From assembly GCA_041660045.1 (NCBI GenBank), contig JBAZXA010000001.1, forward strand, positions 372,001 through 436,000: a DNA stretch of 64,000 nt, given 5' to 3'. Position numbers and translations under genes: made by a program. The notes beneath the pieces are model-generated. The model worked only from the letters and a program-made list of their open reading frames with translations. It was not told the DNA's origin and did not search any database. Positions 26,916 through 35,694 of the stretch are shown here, piece by piece. Each line of letters starts with the position of its first letter. The stretch's first letter is position 1. This stretch comes from WM-3-3 sp041660045 (lineage in GTDB: Bacteria; Pseudomonadota; Gammaproteobacteria; Methylococcales; Methylomonadaceae).

Positions 26916-28292
26916 TTAAATTTCTGTCAAAACATCTAATGCCTCGGACAAACTTGACACTGGATATATGCTTAAACCTTCTAGTGCTTTTTTGGGGGCA
27001 TTAGCTTTTGGTATTACGGCCTTTTTAAAACCATGTTTAGCCGCATCATTAATTCTGGCATGACCATTGGCAACTGGCCTAATTTCACCATTTAAACCAA
27101 TTTCACCAAAAAAGAAGGCGTCATGGGCAATCACTTTATTGCGTAAGCTTGAGACAATACTGATTAAGATTGCTAAGTCTGAACTGGTTTCGGATACCTT
27201 TATACCACCAACAACATTCGCGTAAATCTCATCATTCGCAGTCATAATGCCACCATGTCTAGATAGCACGGCTAATAACATCGCTAAACGGTTTTGGTCA
27301 AAACCAACAGCAAGACGTCTTGGATTACCATATTGACAATCTGTAACTAACGCTTGAATTTCAACTAGCAATGGCCTAGTCCCTTCCCATAACACGGTCA
27401 CAACACTACCGGAGCTCGGTGTTTCGGTTCGGTTTAAAAACATAGCCGACGGGTTTTTCACTTCTTTAAGCCCCTGGCTATCCATAGCAAAAAAACCTAA
27501 CTCACCAACACTGCCAAAACGGTTTTTATCTGCTCTCAGTACACGATATCTCGCATCATCCGTAGCAGACAAAATAACCTGTGTATCGACAATATGGCTT
27601 AAAGTCATGGGGCCTGCCAATGATTGGTCTTTGGTGACGTGGCCGACTAAAAAAATAGATACTTGATTTTTTTTGGCATATTGGGTTAGGTAACTGGCGG
27701 ACTCGCGCACTTGCGACACGGAACCTGGAGCGGACTCACTATCTGGTGCCAACATAACTTGTATGGAATCAATCACCAGCACCTTAGGCTGTAGCTCATC
27801 CATAACATCACAAATCCGTTGTACGGCGGTTTCGGCAAGCATTCGAATGTTATTGGTTGCCAATTTAAGCCGATGCGCACGCTCAGCGATTTGTTGCAAG
27901 GATTCTTCTCCAGAGACATATAGCACTGGGATTTGCTGAGTTGCCAAATTAGCAATCACTTGTAACAAAAGCGTGCTTTTACCAGCGCCAGGTGCCCCAC
28001 CTATTAAAACGACGCTGCCAGCCACAAGCCCGCCACCGAGCACACGGTCAAATTCGTTAATCCCTGTAGAGACCCTTTCGGCTAGCGTTAAATCTAATTC
28101 AGAGAGCCAATGTACTGCTGACAAACTACCTGCATAACCCCCATGATGGCTATGCCTATCCTGTGTGCTCGACGGTAATTTAACTTCTTTAATACAATTC
28201 CACTCACCACAGCTAGTACATTGGCCATTCCACCGCGAATAATCAGCACCACATTGATCGCAGACAAAGGCTGTTTTAATTTTTTTTGCCAT
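26916..28292 (-). CDS. radA: DNA repair protein RadA
   Basis: RecA-related branch-migration ATPase that helps RecA recombination. The 458 residues contain the zinc finger CDQCGADYSRWNGQCTSCGEW (about 10-30, read as four cysteines) and Walker A GGAPGAGKST. The RadA-specific motif KNRFGSVGELGFF follows, and the C-terminal domain is Lon-protease-like without the catalytic serine. Length is normal. It faces the PilZ gene and follows a small hypothetical gene after 30 bases, which suggests an operon with it. Confidence 0.97.
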   Translation of the reverse strand: MAKKIKTAFVCDQCGADYSRWNGQCTSCGEWNCIKEVKLPSSTQDRHSHHGGYAGSLSAVHWLSELDLTLAERVSTGINEFDRVLGGGLVAGSVVLIGGAPGAGKSTLLLQVIANLATQQIPVLYVSGEESLQQIAERAHRLKLATNNIRMLAETAVQRICDVMDELQPKVLVIDSIQVMLAPDSESAPGSVSQVRESASYLTQYAKKNQVSIFLVGHVTKDQSLAGPMTLSHIVDTQVILSATDDARYRVLRADKNRFGSVGELGFFAMDSQGLKEVKNPSAMFLNRTETPSSGSVVTVLWEGTRPLLVEIQALVTDCQYGNPRRLAVGFDQNRLAMLLAVLSRHGGIMTANDEIYANVVGGIKVSETSSDLAILISIVSSLRNKVIAHDAFFFGEIGLNGEIRPVANGHARINDAAKHGFKKAVIPKANAPKKALEGLSIYPVSSLSEALDVLTEI

Positions 28293-28321
28293 AATTGGCC
28301 TAATCCTTAGCCGTAGTCTTG

Positions 28322-28660
28322 TTAAAAAATAGTATCATTATCCTTAATTAAATCCGTTAAAGATTGCATATGTTCGCGTAATTGTTTTCTTGCGCCTAAC
28401 TTAAATTGGACTGGCTCAGGTAATTCCGTAAAAATGATAGCTTGTTTTTCAATTAATAAATCAATCAGATCCTCAACCACACGACCCATTTGACTATCAG
28501 AATGTAATAATGCCCGCCTAAGTGAATCGGCGTTACTATTATCTAATATAAATTGGATGACTTCTAAATCGGTGTCTTCCAACCAGGTTGAATTTTCCGT
28601 TAAAGGGGTTGAGTTAATGCCAATAATTCGATTATTCGGACCGCGGTTAACATAAGGCAT
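28322..28660 (-). CDS. Conserved hypothetical protein (tryptophan-synthase-beta-like family name)
   Basis: Cytoplasmic protein of about 112 residues beginning MPYVNRGPNNRIIGINSTPL. The middle resembles small proteobacterial proteins carried in databases as tryptophan synthase subunit beta like, a misleading name without enzymatic support. The C-terminal half is helical, with VVEDLIDLLIEKQAIIFTELP. The frame starts at TTG 28672, but GGAGAGG directly before two ATGs makes 28663 or 28660 the likely start. It probably forms an operon with radA. Function unknown. Confidence 0.7.
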   Translation of the reverse strand: MPYVNRGPNNRIIGINSTPLTENSTWLEDTDLEVIQFILDNSNADSLRRALLHSDSQMGRVVEDLIDLLIEKQAIIFTELPEPVQFKLGARKQLREHMQSLTDLIKDNDTIF

Positions 28661-28743
28661 CATCCTCTCCAAGGTTGTTATCTTATGCTATTCTAGTTAA
28701 TGCAGTTGAATCTGCAACAAAATAACCCAACAGCAATAGATTT

Positions 28744-30912
28744 ATGGAAATCCCAGTCCCACAAAGCCAACGTTTTTCCGATAGCCCAAGTCAAACTTCA
28801 CTTGCTGATGATGTGTTGCTCATGGCATTACTTTCGATCTGCAAGTTATTGCTGATCCCGTCGTCAGCGGAAGCATTGAGTGCCGGATTACCCTTAGAAG
28901 ATAATAAACTTACCCCGGAATTATTTGTGCGGGCTGCTGACCGCGCAGGCTTGTCTGCAGGCTTAGTAAAACGGCCATTAAAAGAAATTTCTAATCTCCT
29001 ATTACCTGCCGTTGTTTTATTAAAAAACTCAAAAGCTTGTGTGCTTATTAAACATAATGAGCAAGATTGTACTATCGTGCTACCGGAAACAAGTGACGGT
29101 GAAAAAACCCTACCTTTAACAGAGCTACAGCAAGACTATATCGGTTTTGTATTCTTAATCCAGCGTAAACATCAATTTGATGCCCGCGTGGAAGCATCTA
29201 CCATGCCTAAAATAAACCATTGGTTTTGGGATGTCATATATAAATCATGGCCGATTTATACCGAAGTGTTACTAGCCTCATTGCTGATTAATTTGTTTGC
29301 CTTGGCATCGCCATTTTTTGTTATGAATGTGTATGACCGGGTTGTTCCAAATTACGCTATTGAAACGCTTTGGGTATTGGCCATTGGTGTTGGCATCGTG
29401 TTTAGCTTTGATTTTTTGATGAAAACCCTACGCAGTTATTTCATCGACTGTGCAGGCAAACGTTCTGATATTTTGCTATCAGCTGCCATATTTGAGAAAG
29501 TAATGGCGGTTAAAATGTCAGCAAAGCCTAATTCAGTAGGTGCTTTTGCCAATAATTTGCACGAATTTGAATCTTTCCGTGATTTTTTTACTTCAGCGAC
29601 CTTAGCGACCTTAATTGACTTACCGTTTGTAATTATTTTTTTAGTCTTAATTGCCAGTATAGGTGGATATTTGGCTTTAATTCCTACGGCTGCATTACCG
29701 CTAGCAATTTTGGGTGGGATATTAGTCCAGCAGCCCTTGAAAAAAACCATCTTAGAACTGTTTAAGTTTTCTTCGCAAAAAAGTGCTACTTTGTTTGAAG
29801 CTGTTTCACACCTTGAGACCTTAAAAACGTTAGGTGCCGAAGGCCAGCTGCAAAAGCAATGGGAAGAGAACATTGGGCAAATTGCCCGATTAGGCTTATT
29901 GTCGCGTTTTTATGCATCAGCAGCTATCAACTTAAGTAGTTTCATTCAACAAATTGCCACCACCGGTGTTGTTATAGCCGGTGTTTATCAAATTTCAGAT
30001 GGTACTTTAACTACGGGAGGTTTGATTGCCTGTACATTATTGACTAGCCGAGCCCTTGCCCCAGTTAGCCAAGTTGCGGCCTTACTTACCCGTTACCATC
30101 AAGCACGGGCATCATTAGATGCCTTAAACAAGATAATGGCACTACCTGTAGAACGTGAAACGGGAAAAAAATACTTAAGCCGGCCAACCTTTAAAGGCTA
30201 TATCGAATTTAAGAATGTTACTTTTAGCTATCCTGAGCAACCTGTAAAAGCCTTGGAAAAAATATCCTTCAAAATAAATGCAGGTGAACGTGTTGGCATC
30301 ATCGGACGTATTGGCTCTGGTAAAAGTACCTTAGAAAAACTCATCATGGCACTCTACGAGCCACAAGAGGGGGCTATCTTAATTGATGGCACCGATATAC
30401 GGCAGCTTGATCCGGCACAATTACGCAAGCAAATAGGATATGTGCCGCAAGACCTAAACCTTATGTTTGGCAGCATTAAAGATAATATTACCTTTGGCTC
30501 ACGGTATGCTGATGACGCCACAATTCTAGCCGCCGCTGATGTTGCCGGCGTCACTCATTTTGTCGATAAACATCCAGCCGGTTTTAATATGCCTGTCGGT
30601 GAAAATGGCAGTGCATTATCTGGTGGTCAGCGCCAAAGCCTAGTTGTTGCCAGGGCTTTGTTGTTAGCCCCTCCGATTTATGTTATGGATGAACCAACTA
30701 ACGCGATGGACAACAGTACCGAGGAGGCTTTTAAACAACGCTTTGTCAATAAACTGGGCAACCGCACGTTAATCATGATTACCCATCGGGCCTCATTACT
30801 AAGCCTCGTTGACCGCCTGATAGTTATCGACAATGGTCATATTGTAGCCGATGGGGAAAAAGAACAGGTCTTAGAGGCTTTGAAACAAGGGCAAATTAAA
30901 GTTTCAACTTAA
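28744..30912 (+). CDS. lapB: Type I secretion permease/ATPase, LapB family
   Basis: Inner-membrane ABC exporter of a type I secretion system for very large RTX/Lap-type adhesins. The 722 residues contain an N-terminal C39-like domain (about 25-150) without the catalytic Cys, as in LapB. The membrane domain (about 165-440) includes SPFFVMNVYDRVVPNYA. The nucleotide-binding domain has Walker A GRIGSGKST, signature LSGGQRQSL and Walker B VMDEPTNAMD. The gene starts a plus-strand operon with the membrane-fusion protein 14 bases downstream. The adhesin substrate is not in the window. Confidence 0.9.
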   Translation: MEIPVPQSQRFSDSPSQTSLADDVLLMALLSICKLLLIPSSAEALSAGLPLEDNKLTPELFVRAADRAGLSAGLVKRPLKEISNLLLPAVVLLKNSKACVLIKHNEQDCTIVLPETSDGEKTLPLTELQQDYIGFVFLIQRKHQFDARVEASTMPKINHWFWDVIYKSWPIYTEVLLASLLINLFALASPFFVMNVYDRVVPNYAIETLWVLAIGVGIVFSFDFLMKTLRSYFIDCAGKRSDILLSAAIFEKVMAVKMSAKPNSVGAFANNLHEFESFRDFFTSATLATLIDLPFVIIFLVLIASIGGYLALIPTAALPLAILGGILVQQPLKKTILELFKFSSQKSATLFEAVSHLETLKTLGAEGQLQKQWEENIGQIARLGLLSRFYASAAINLSSFIQQIATTGVVIAGVYQISDGTLTTGGLIACTLLTSRALAPVSQVAALLTRYHQARASLDALNKIMALPVERETGKKYLSRPTFKGYIEFKNVTFSYPEQPVKALEKISFKINAGERVGIIGRIGSGKSTLEKLIMALYEPQEGAILIDGTDIRQLDPAQLRKQIGYVPQDLNLMFGSIKDNITFGSRYADDATILAAADVAGVTHFVDKHPAGFNMPVGENGSALSGGQRQSLVVARALLLAPPIYVMDEPTNAMDNSTEEAFKQRFVNKLGNRTLIMITHRASLLSLVDRLIVIDNGHIVADGEKEQVLEALKQGQIKVST

Positions 30913-30926
30913 CATTACATAACGGT

Positions 30927-32285
30927 ATGTTACTAAAAAAAATCTTGGACTATAAAACCAAAAACGATGACTTATCCATAAATAAAGGTTTTATATCGGA
31001 TATTAATGAAGCGACCCTTTATGGTGCTAACTTAAATAGCCATCTCATTTTATGGGTTACCTTTAGCTTTTTCCTGATTGCTCTAATTTGGGCTAACTTT
31101 GCTAGCCTAGATGAGGTAACCCGTGGCTCTGGTAAAATTATACCTTCCAGCCATATTCAAGTAATCCAAAATCTTGAGGGTGGCATATTGTCCGAAATTT
31201 TAGTACAAGAAGGCGATATAGTAGAAAAAGGCCAAGCCTTGATGCAACTAGACGATGTCCGCTTTGCCTCTTCTTTTACCGAGACCCAGCTTAAATATTA
31301 TGAACTATTAGCCAATACGGCACGTCTAACTGCAGAAACTAATGGTACAGCCTTAATCTTGCCCAAAGAGATCATAGACAAATATCCCAGTTATGCAGAA
31401 CACACCCGCCAACTCTATAACTCACGCATATCTGAACTGGATGCCAATGCAAAAATTCTACAACAACAAATTGTCCAAAAAGAGCAGGAACTAGTTGAGC
31501 TTAAAGCTAAACAAGAGCAAATATCACGTAGCTATGATTTATTGAAACGTGAACTGGACTTATCTGAGCCACTAGTTGCCCAAGGGGCTATGTCTGAAGT
31601 TGAAATGTTAAGATTAAGACGCAGTGCCAATGACTTAAGCGGTGAGTTAAATGCAGCCCATTTAGCAATACCGCGAGTGCAAGCGGCATTGAGCGAAGCA
31701 AAAAATAAATTGCTGGAACAAAAAACCCACTTTCAGTCAGATGCCGGAAAAGAACTTAATGAAACAAAATCAGAGCTCGACAGGACTAGCGCATCTGTAC
31801 TTGCATTAAAAGACAGGGTAACGAGAACCCGTATTATTTCACCAGTCAAAGGTACTGTTAAGCAGCTTAAGATTACCACCATCGGTGGTGTTATACAGCC
31901 AGGCATGGATTTATTGGAGATTGTCCCAATTGAAGATCAACTATTAGTCCAAGCTGAAATCAGTCCTGCAGATATTGCTTTTTTAAGGCCAGGACAAGAC
32001 TCTATTGTTAAACTCACAGCTTACGACTTTTCAATTTATGGCGGCTTGGAAGCTAAGCTTGAACATATTAGTGCCGATACTATAATTAATGAAGAAGATA
32101 AAAAAAGTTACTATCAAATCCGTTTAAGAACCCATAAAAACTATCTTGACTATCATGGTGAACACCTAAATATTATTGCTGGAATGAATGCTGACGTGGA
32201 TATTTTGACAGGAAAGAAAACTGTTTTGGAATATCTGCTTAAACCAGTACTGAAAGCAAAAGGACGTGCTTTGCGTGAACGCTGA
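30927..32285 (+). CDS. lapC: Type I secretion membrane-fusion protein, HlyD/LapC family
   Basis: Periplasmic adaptor joining the ABC exporter to the outer-membrane pore. Of 452 residues, there is one membrane span (about 36-56) followed by the biotinyl-lipoyl half GSGKIIPSSHIQVIQNLEGGI. A long coiled-coil hairpin (about 140-300) follows, then the second lipoyl half with ISPVKGTVKQLK. The C-terminal beta-barrel includes DIAFLRPGQDSIVKLTAYDF. All are features of HlyD family type I adaptors. It is tightly linked to the ATPase upstream and a LuxR-type regulator 16 bases downstream. Confidence 0.9.
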   Translation: MLLKKILDYKTKNDDLSINKGFISDINEATLYGANLNSHLILWVTFSFFLIALIWANFASLDEVTRGSGKIIPSSHIQVIQNLEGGILSEILVQEGDIVEKGQALMQLDDVRFASSFTETQLKYYELLANTARLTAETNGTALILPKEIIDKYPSYAEHTRQLYNSRISELDANAKILQQQIVQKEQELVELKAKQEQISRSYDLLKRELDLSEPLVAQGAMSEVEMLRLRRSANDLSGELNAAHLAIPRVQAALSEAKNKLLEQKTHFQSDAGKELNETKSELDRTSASVLALKDRVTRTRIISPVKGTVKQLKITTIGGVIQPGMDLLEIVPIEDQLLVQAEISPADIAFLRPGQDSIVKLTAYDFSIYGGLEAKLEHISADTIINEEDKKSYYQIRLRTHKNYLDYHGEHLNIIAGMNADVDILTGKKTVLEYLLKPVLKAKGRALRER

Positions 32286-32301
32286 ACATTTCTAGACGAT
32301 C

Positions 32302-32946
32302 ATGAAGAATGTGTTAATCCTATCACACCACACAGAACAGGCACAGACATGGAAAACTATGCTTTCATGTGAATACCATGCCTATTTATTCAATTGTGTA
32401 ACCGATATCATTGATTTTCTAAAAAACCAGCCCGCCCATCTTATCGTTGTTGACACAAACTTGATTGATTTTGATGCTAATACACTATCTCTACTGAAAG
32501 AAACAGGCCTAAAATTATTACTGATCGGCCACAACTGGAGTGAACAAAAACAAATTAATGCCTTAATAGCGGGCGTTTCCGGTTATTGCGAGAATGAAGC
32601 TGCCTTAGAATTATTGCTTAAAGCCAGTAAAAGTATTCTAAAAGGGGATATTTGGATACAGCGGCACCTTGTGCCCCAAGTTATCGGTGCCTTAATTAAA
32701 TTTAACCAACATCAACAAATTTCCCTACCGACATTTAAACCAAACCACCCTATTTCTTTAGGCAATTTAACTAACCGTGAATTAGATGTTGCCCACTTAA
32801 TCGGCGCCGGAAAAAATAACAAAGCCATTGCCCATACCCTTAATATTTCTGAGCGTACCGTAAAAGCACATTTAACTTCCATTTTTCAGAAGCTCAATAT
32901 CCAAGATCGTCTACATCTTGCTTTAATTGTTAAAGAAAGCAATTAA
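32302..32946 (+). CDS. LuxR-type regulator with degenerate receiver domain
   Basis: DNA-binding regulator of 214 residues inside the type I secretion operon. The N-terminal part has the fold of a receiver, with Asp in LIVVDTNLIDF. It lacks the usual acidic pair near the start (LSHHTEQ) and the conserved Lys near position 105 (GYCENEA), so normal phosphorylation is doubtful. The C-terminal GerE-type HTH is well preserved: LTNRELDVAHLIGAGKNNKAI and ISERTVKAHLTSIFQKL. Likely controls the secretion genes or the adhesin, by analogy with position only. Confidence 0.85.
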   Translation: MKNVLILSHHTEQAQTWKTMLSCEYHAYLFNCVTDIIDFLKNQPAHLIVVDTNLIDFDANTLSLLKETGLKLLLIGHNWSEQKQINALIAGVSGYCENEAALELLLKASKSILKGDIWIQRHLVPQVIGALIKFNQHQQISLPTFKPNHPISLGNLTNRELDVAHLIGAGKNNKAIAHTLNISERTVKAHLTSIFQKLNIQDRLHLALIVKESN

Positions 32947-32955
32947 TACCTTTGT

Positions 32956-33006
32956 AGTGTAAATTTTTATTCATAATATTTTAAAAAAAGCATCGAAATT
33001 TACACT
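32956..33006. repeat. Perfect 11-bp inverted repeat upstream of the TolC-like gene
   Basis: agtgtaaattt (32956-32966) and aaatttacact (32996-33006) are perfect reverse complements separated by 29 AT-rich bases. They lie between the LuxR-type regulator and the outer-membrane pore gene. The pair could form a stem or be two regulator half-sites; there is no U tract after it, so a terminator is unlikely. Confidence 0.6.
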
Positions 33007-33071
33007 CAAATCTATTATCTTTGAACGTTTTAAAGCAATTTTTAATTTGGTCATCTAATAAGGAGCTATAA

Positions 33072-34403
33072 ATGAAACAAACGTTAGTCAAGGCCAGCAC
33101 GATTGGTATGATTTTACTGAGCCCCGCTTCTTTTCCTCAAAGTTTACAAGATATAGTCCAAAAGACTATTAATGAAAATCCTGAGGTGCAAGCCGCTAAG
33201 GATGATCGTTTGGCCTCTGAAAAACAAATTGACCAAGCACGGGCTAGTTTTTTTCCTGTTATTGACGCTGCGGCAGGATATGGTTTCGAACAGACCACCA
33301 ACCCAACGACACGTGGCCGTATTACCGAACCACGTGGTACCGTCCAATTTGGCCGTGAGGAAGGATCCATTCAATTTCGGCAGTTAATATTTGATGGCTT
33401 TGGCTCTATCAATGAAGTGGAAAGACATCAAGCCATCACCAATTCACGGGCATATACCTTGTTTGGCCGTGCTGAAATTACCGCTTTAAACGCAGTTGAA
33501 GCCTATTTAAATGTGCTCCGTCGGGAATCCCTGTTAAAAGTAACGCAAGACAACCTGAGTTACCATGCAAAAGTAAATGACCAGATCAAATTACGCAGCG
33601 AGCAAGGGATAGGCAAAAAAGCAGATATCGACCAATCCAGCGGCCGTTTATCATTGGCTGAAAGGAATGTACGCTCCGCAGAAGGCAACCTAAAAGATGC
33701 CAAAACCTCTTTTCAACGTATAGTTGGTACGTTACCTAGCCAGCTTCAGCCTATGGATTCTGAACCTCGTGTAGCCCTTCCTGAATCCCTAGATTCAGCC
33801 GTAGAAAAGGCAGTCTCTAACCACCCTATCTTAAAATCAGCAAATGCAGATGTAGAGTCCGCTTTCTCTCAACATGAAACGGCTAAAGCGGCCTATTTTC
33901 CACGCTTTGACTTAGAAGGCGGGGTGACACACCTAAATAACTTAAACGGCAACCCAGGCAGAAACGACGACCTGACAGCCATTTTAAGAGTCCGTTATAA
34001 TATATACAACGGCGGCAAAGATACCGCTAGAAGGGAGGAAACAGCCCATTTAATAAACCAAGCCAAAGACATACGCGATAATACTTATCGGCAAGTTGTG
34101 GAAAGCATGCGTTTATCTTGGGTTTCTCGGCTGACCATAAACAATCAGTTAGAGTTTTTTAAAGCACACCAAGAATCGAGTAAAAAAGCATTAGAAGCAT
34201 ACCAATTACAATTTAATATTGGTCAACGTACCCTGCTTGATTTGCTCGATTCCGCCAATGAAATGTTTACTGCGCAAAGTGCTTATATTAACGCTGAGTT
34301 CGATGATCGCTTTGCCGCCTATCGTATATTAGCCAGCATGGGTGAATTGAACCATACTTTAGGTGTCAGTTTACCGGATGAGACAAAACCGCTTGCGCAA
34401 TAA
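33072..34403 (+). CDS. lapE: TolC-family outer-membrane channel, LapE/AggA-like
   Basis: Outer-membrane pore of the type I secretion system. The 443 residues have a signal peptide ending near SPASFPQ and two TolC repeats each starting with a helix (IVQKTINENPEVQAAKDDR and AVEKAVSNHPILKSANADV). Periplasmic coiled coils and strands such as YFPRFDLEGGV and LRVRYNIYNGG follow. The C-terminal helix has YQLQFNIGQRTLLDLLDS, the classical TolC motif. An AGGAG ribosome-binding site precedes the ATG. It is the last gene of the exporter set. Confidence 0.92.
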   Translation: MKQTLVKASTIGMILLSPASFPQSLQDIVQKTINENPEVQAAKDDRLASEKQIDQARASFFPVIDAAAGYGFEQTTNPTTRGRITEPRGTVQFGREEGSIQFRQLIFDGFGSINEVERHQAITNSRAYTLFGRAEITALNAVEAYLNVLRRESLLKVTQDNLSYHAKVNDQIKLRSEQGIGKKADIDQSSGRLSLAERNVRSAEGNLKDAKTSFQRIVGTLPSQLQPMDSEPRVALPESLDSAVEKAVSNHPILKSANADVESAFSQHETAKAAYFPRFDLEGGVTHLNNLNGNPGRNDDLTAILRVRYNIYNGGKDTARREETAHLINQAKDIRDNTYRQVVESMRLSWVSRLTINNQLEFFKAHQESSKKALEAYQLQFNIGQRTLLDLLDSANEMFTAQSAYINAEFDDRFAAYRILASMGELNHTLGVSLPDETKPLAQ

Positions 34404-34467
34404 GCAATGCTTGGTTTATGAATAAACCAAGGATCAACAATTAGCCGATTATACAAATTTTAGACAT

Positions 34468-34499
34468 AAAAAACCCGCGGCTTTAAAAGCTTAGCGGGT
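34468..34499 (-). terminator. Rho-independent terminator after tRNA-Cys
   Basis: On the minus strand ACCCGC and GCGGGT (34499-34473) enclose an inner AGCTTTTAAAGC-like stem, followed by a run of six T. It lies about 30 bases beyond the tRNA-Cys 3' end and should end the tRNA transcript; on the plus strand it may also help stop the TolC-gene transcript. Confidence 0.8.
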
Positions 34500-34530
34500 A
34501 AAATTTAGGTGAAATTCTTCGATATACAAG

Positions 34531-34604
34531 TGGAGGCTGCGGGCGGAATCGAACCGCCGTAGATGGCTTTGCAGGCCACTGCATAACCATTTTGCTACGC
34601 AGCC
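34531..34604 (-). tRNA. tRNA-Cys (GCA)
   Basis: 74 bases including encoded CCA. The minus strand folds as a cloverleaf: acceptor GGCTGCG/CGCAGCC with discriminator T, anticodon arm GTGGC-CTGCAAA-GCCAT with anticodon GCA, and T arm GGCGG-TTCGATT-CCGCC. It closely resembles other gammaproteobacterial tRNA-Cys, including the short D loop. Confidence 0.97.
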
Positions 34605-34619
34605 AAACTTTAAATAAAA

Positions 34620-34640
34620 AAGCCGCGAAATGCGCGGCTT
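34620..34640 (-). terminator. Hairpin between the two tRNA genes
   Basis: 8-bp perfect stem aagccgcg/cgcggctt with 5-base loop, followed on the minus strand by five T. It is placed between tRNA-Gly and tRNA-Cys, so it either terminates a tRNA-Gly transcript or acts as a processing element within a shared transcript. Confidence 0.55.
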
Positions 34641-34651
34641 AATAAATTTAT

Positions 34652-34726
34652 TGGAGCGGGAAACGAGATTCGAACTCGCGACCCCAACCTTGGCAAGGTT
34701 GTGCTCTACCACTGAGCTATTCCCGC
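34652..34726 (-). tRNA. tRNA-Gly (GCC)
   Basis: 75 bases including encoded CCA. Acceptor GCGGGAA/TTCCCGC, D arm GCTC-AGTGGTA-GAGC, anticodon arm CAACC-TTGCCAA-GGTTG with anticodon GCC, T arm CGAG-TTCGAAT-CTCG. Lies 47 bases upstream of tRNA-Cys on the same strand and 52 bases after the stop of the 160-residue membrane protein gene. Confidence 0.97.
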
Positions 34727-34778
34727 ACTAAATTATCTGGTTATTATAGATGTTTAAAATAAAGCTGTCAACGTTTAA

Positions 34779-35261
34779 TTACTGAAGATCAATTGCCAAA
34801 ACCCATCCAGATTGATCTTTACATTGCCCCTCAAGAATTTGCACACGCACTTGCGAATCTTTTTTACCATAAGCATCTTGTGTCTCTAATGCTGTAACAG
34901 GAGTCCCTTGTGGCATATGCTTACAAGGAGAATTCCTTTCTTCTTCTTCAGTGTCATCATAAGCCGCAATAGTGCCAGGAACAGCAACTAAGCGTACAGT
35001 AGAATTTTCATCATAAGCATTGGCACTTTTTAACACATATTTCTGACCAATAACAATACTCTTCATTGCCATTTTAGGTAATGCCGGTTTACTGCCGCCG
35101 CCACTAAACATAACAATGATAATTAGCAGAACTAAGCCCCCAATTACGCCAAAAAATAATTTTGGATTACTTTCTTTTAGCGCTAAAGCTTTAGAAACCA
35201 ATTCACCAATTTTATTTTTAGCAGTGTCTTCAATTTTTGTAGTATTTTCCTCGTTACTCAT
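34779..35261 (-). CDS. Membrane-anchored hypothetical protein with C-terminal beta-rich domain
   Basis: Protein of 160 residues. It has a charged N-terminal helix (1-35, EENTTK...KNKIGELVSKALALKE) and one transmembrane segment (about 36-53). A Gly/Ser linker leads to a C-terminal domain (about 65-160) that looks beta-rich, with KYVLKSANAY, TPVTALETQD and VRVQILEGQCKDQSGWVLAIDLQ. The last part resembles an SH3-like fold and has two cysteines. The N-terminal 50 residues are paralogous to the whole of the 50-residue protein encoded 72 bases upstream. Function unknown; no family was recognised. Confidence 0.75.
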   Translation of the reverse strand: MSNEENTTKIEDTAKNKIGELVSKALALKESNPKLFFGVIGGLVLLIIIVMFSGGGSKPALPKMAMKSIVIGQKYVLKSANAYDENSTVRLVAVPGTIAAYDDTEEEERNSPCKHMPQGTPVTALETQDAYGKKDSQVRVQILEGQCKDQSGWVLAIDLQ

Positions 35262-35333
35262 TTTCTTCCTCTCAATTACACAACCTGTTTAGTTTTTACA
35301 ACTAAATTCCTTAAAATGCAGGTAAATAGCGTA

Positions 35334-35486
35334 CTATATAATTAATAATAGGAGAACAATCCCTGCAATTGCACCATAGAATATTTTTGGGTCTTTTTCT
35401 TTTAGACTAAGTGCGGCAGCAACTAGATCTTCCAATTTGTTTTTGATTAGGCTGACCGCTTTAGTTGTATTCTCTTGGTAACTCAT
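35334..35486 (-). CDS. 50-residue single-span membrane protein, paralogue of the downstream gene's N-terminus
   Basis: The peptide starts MSYQENTTKAVSLIKNKLED, then LVAAALSLKEKDPKIFYGAI and a C-terminal hydrophobic helix ending LLLLII. GGAGAG lies 5 bases before the ATG. It matches the first 50 residues of the 160-residue neighbour at about half of its positions (ENTTK, KNK, ALxLKE, PKxF, GxIxGxVLL) but stops right after the membrane helix. It is either a functional tail-anchored microprotein or a truncated duplicate; the intact ribosome-binding site and conserved charges favour function. Confidence 0.72.
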   Translation of the reverse strand: MSYQENTTKAVSLIKNKLEDLVAAALSLKEKDPKIFYGAIAGIVLLLLII

Positions 35487-35694
35487 TATCTCTCCTCATA
35501 GCTGTTTTAGTTATTTTTTATGTTTACATCAACTTGACAATAAAGAAAATGTAACTTTTTTAAGCAGACAATTTATCAAATTTTGCTGTTTTATTAATTG
35601 ATTATTACCTACTTAGCGTATCAACTTACCACGATGAAAAAACTTTTCAAGCGCAATATCCACATTGCCGATGTACTATCAGATAAATAGCGGG
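35487..35694. other. Intergenic region upstream of the 50-residue gene
   Basis: 208 AT-rich bases between the 524-residue gene and the small membrane protein genes, so the latter may have their own promoter. On the minus strand TTGTCA lies near 35544-35539, but no convincing -10 box follows at the right distance. Nothing else was identified. Confidence 0.3.

Noticed and set aside
35634..35690. 18-codon frame on the plus strand starting MKKLFKRNIH
   Set aside because: Too short, no ribosome-binding site, and lies upstream of genes on the opposite strand.
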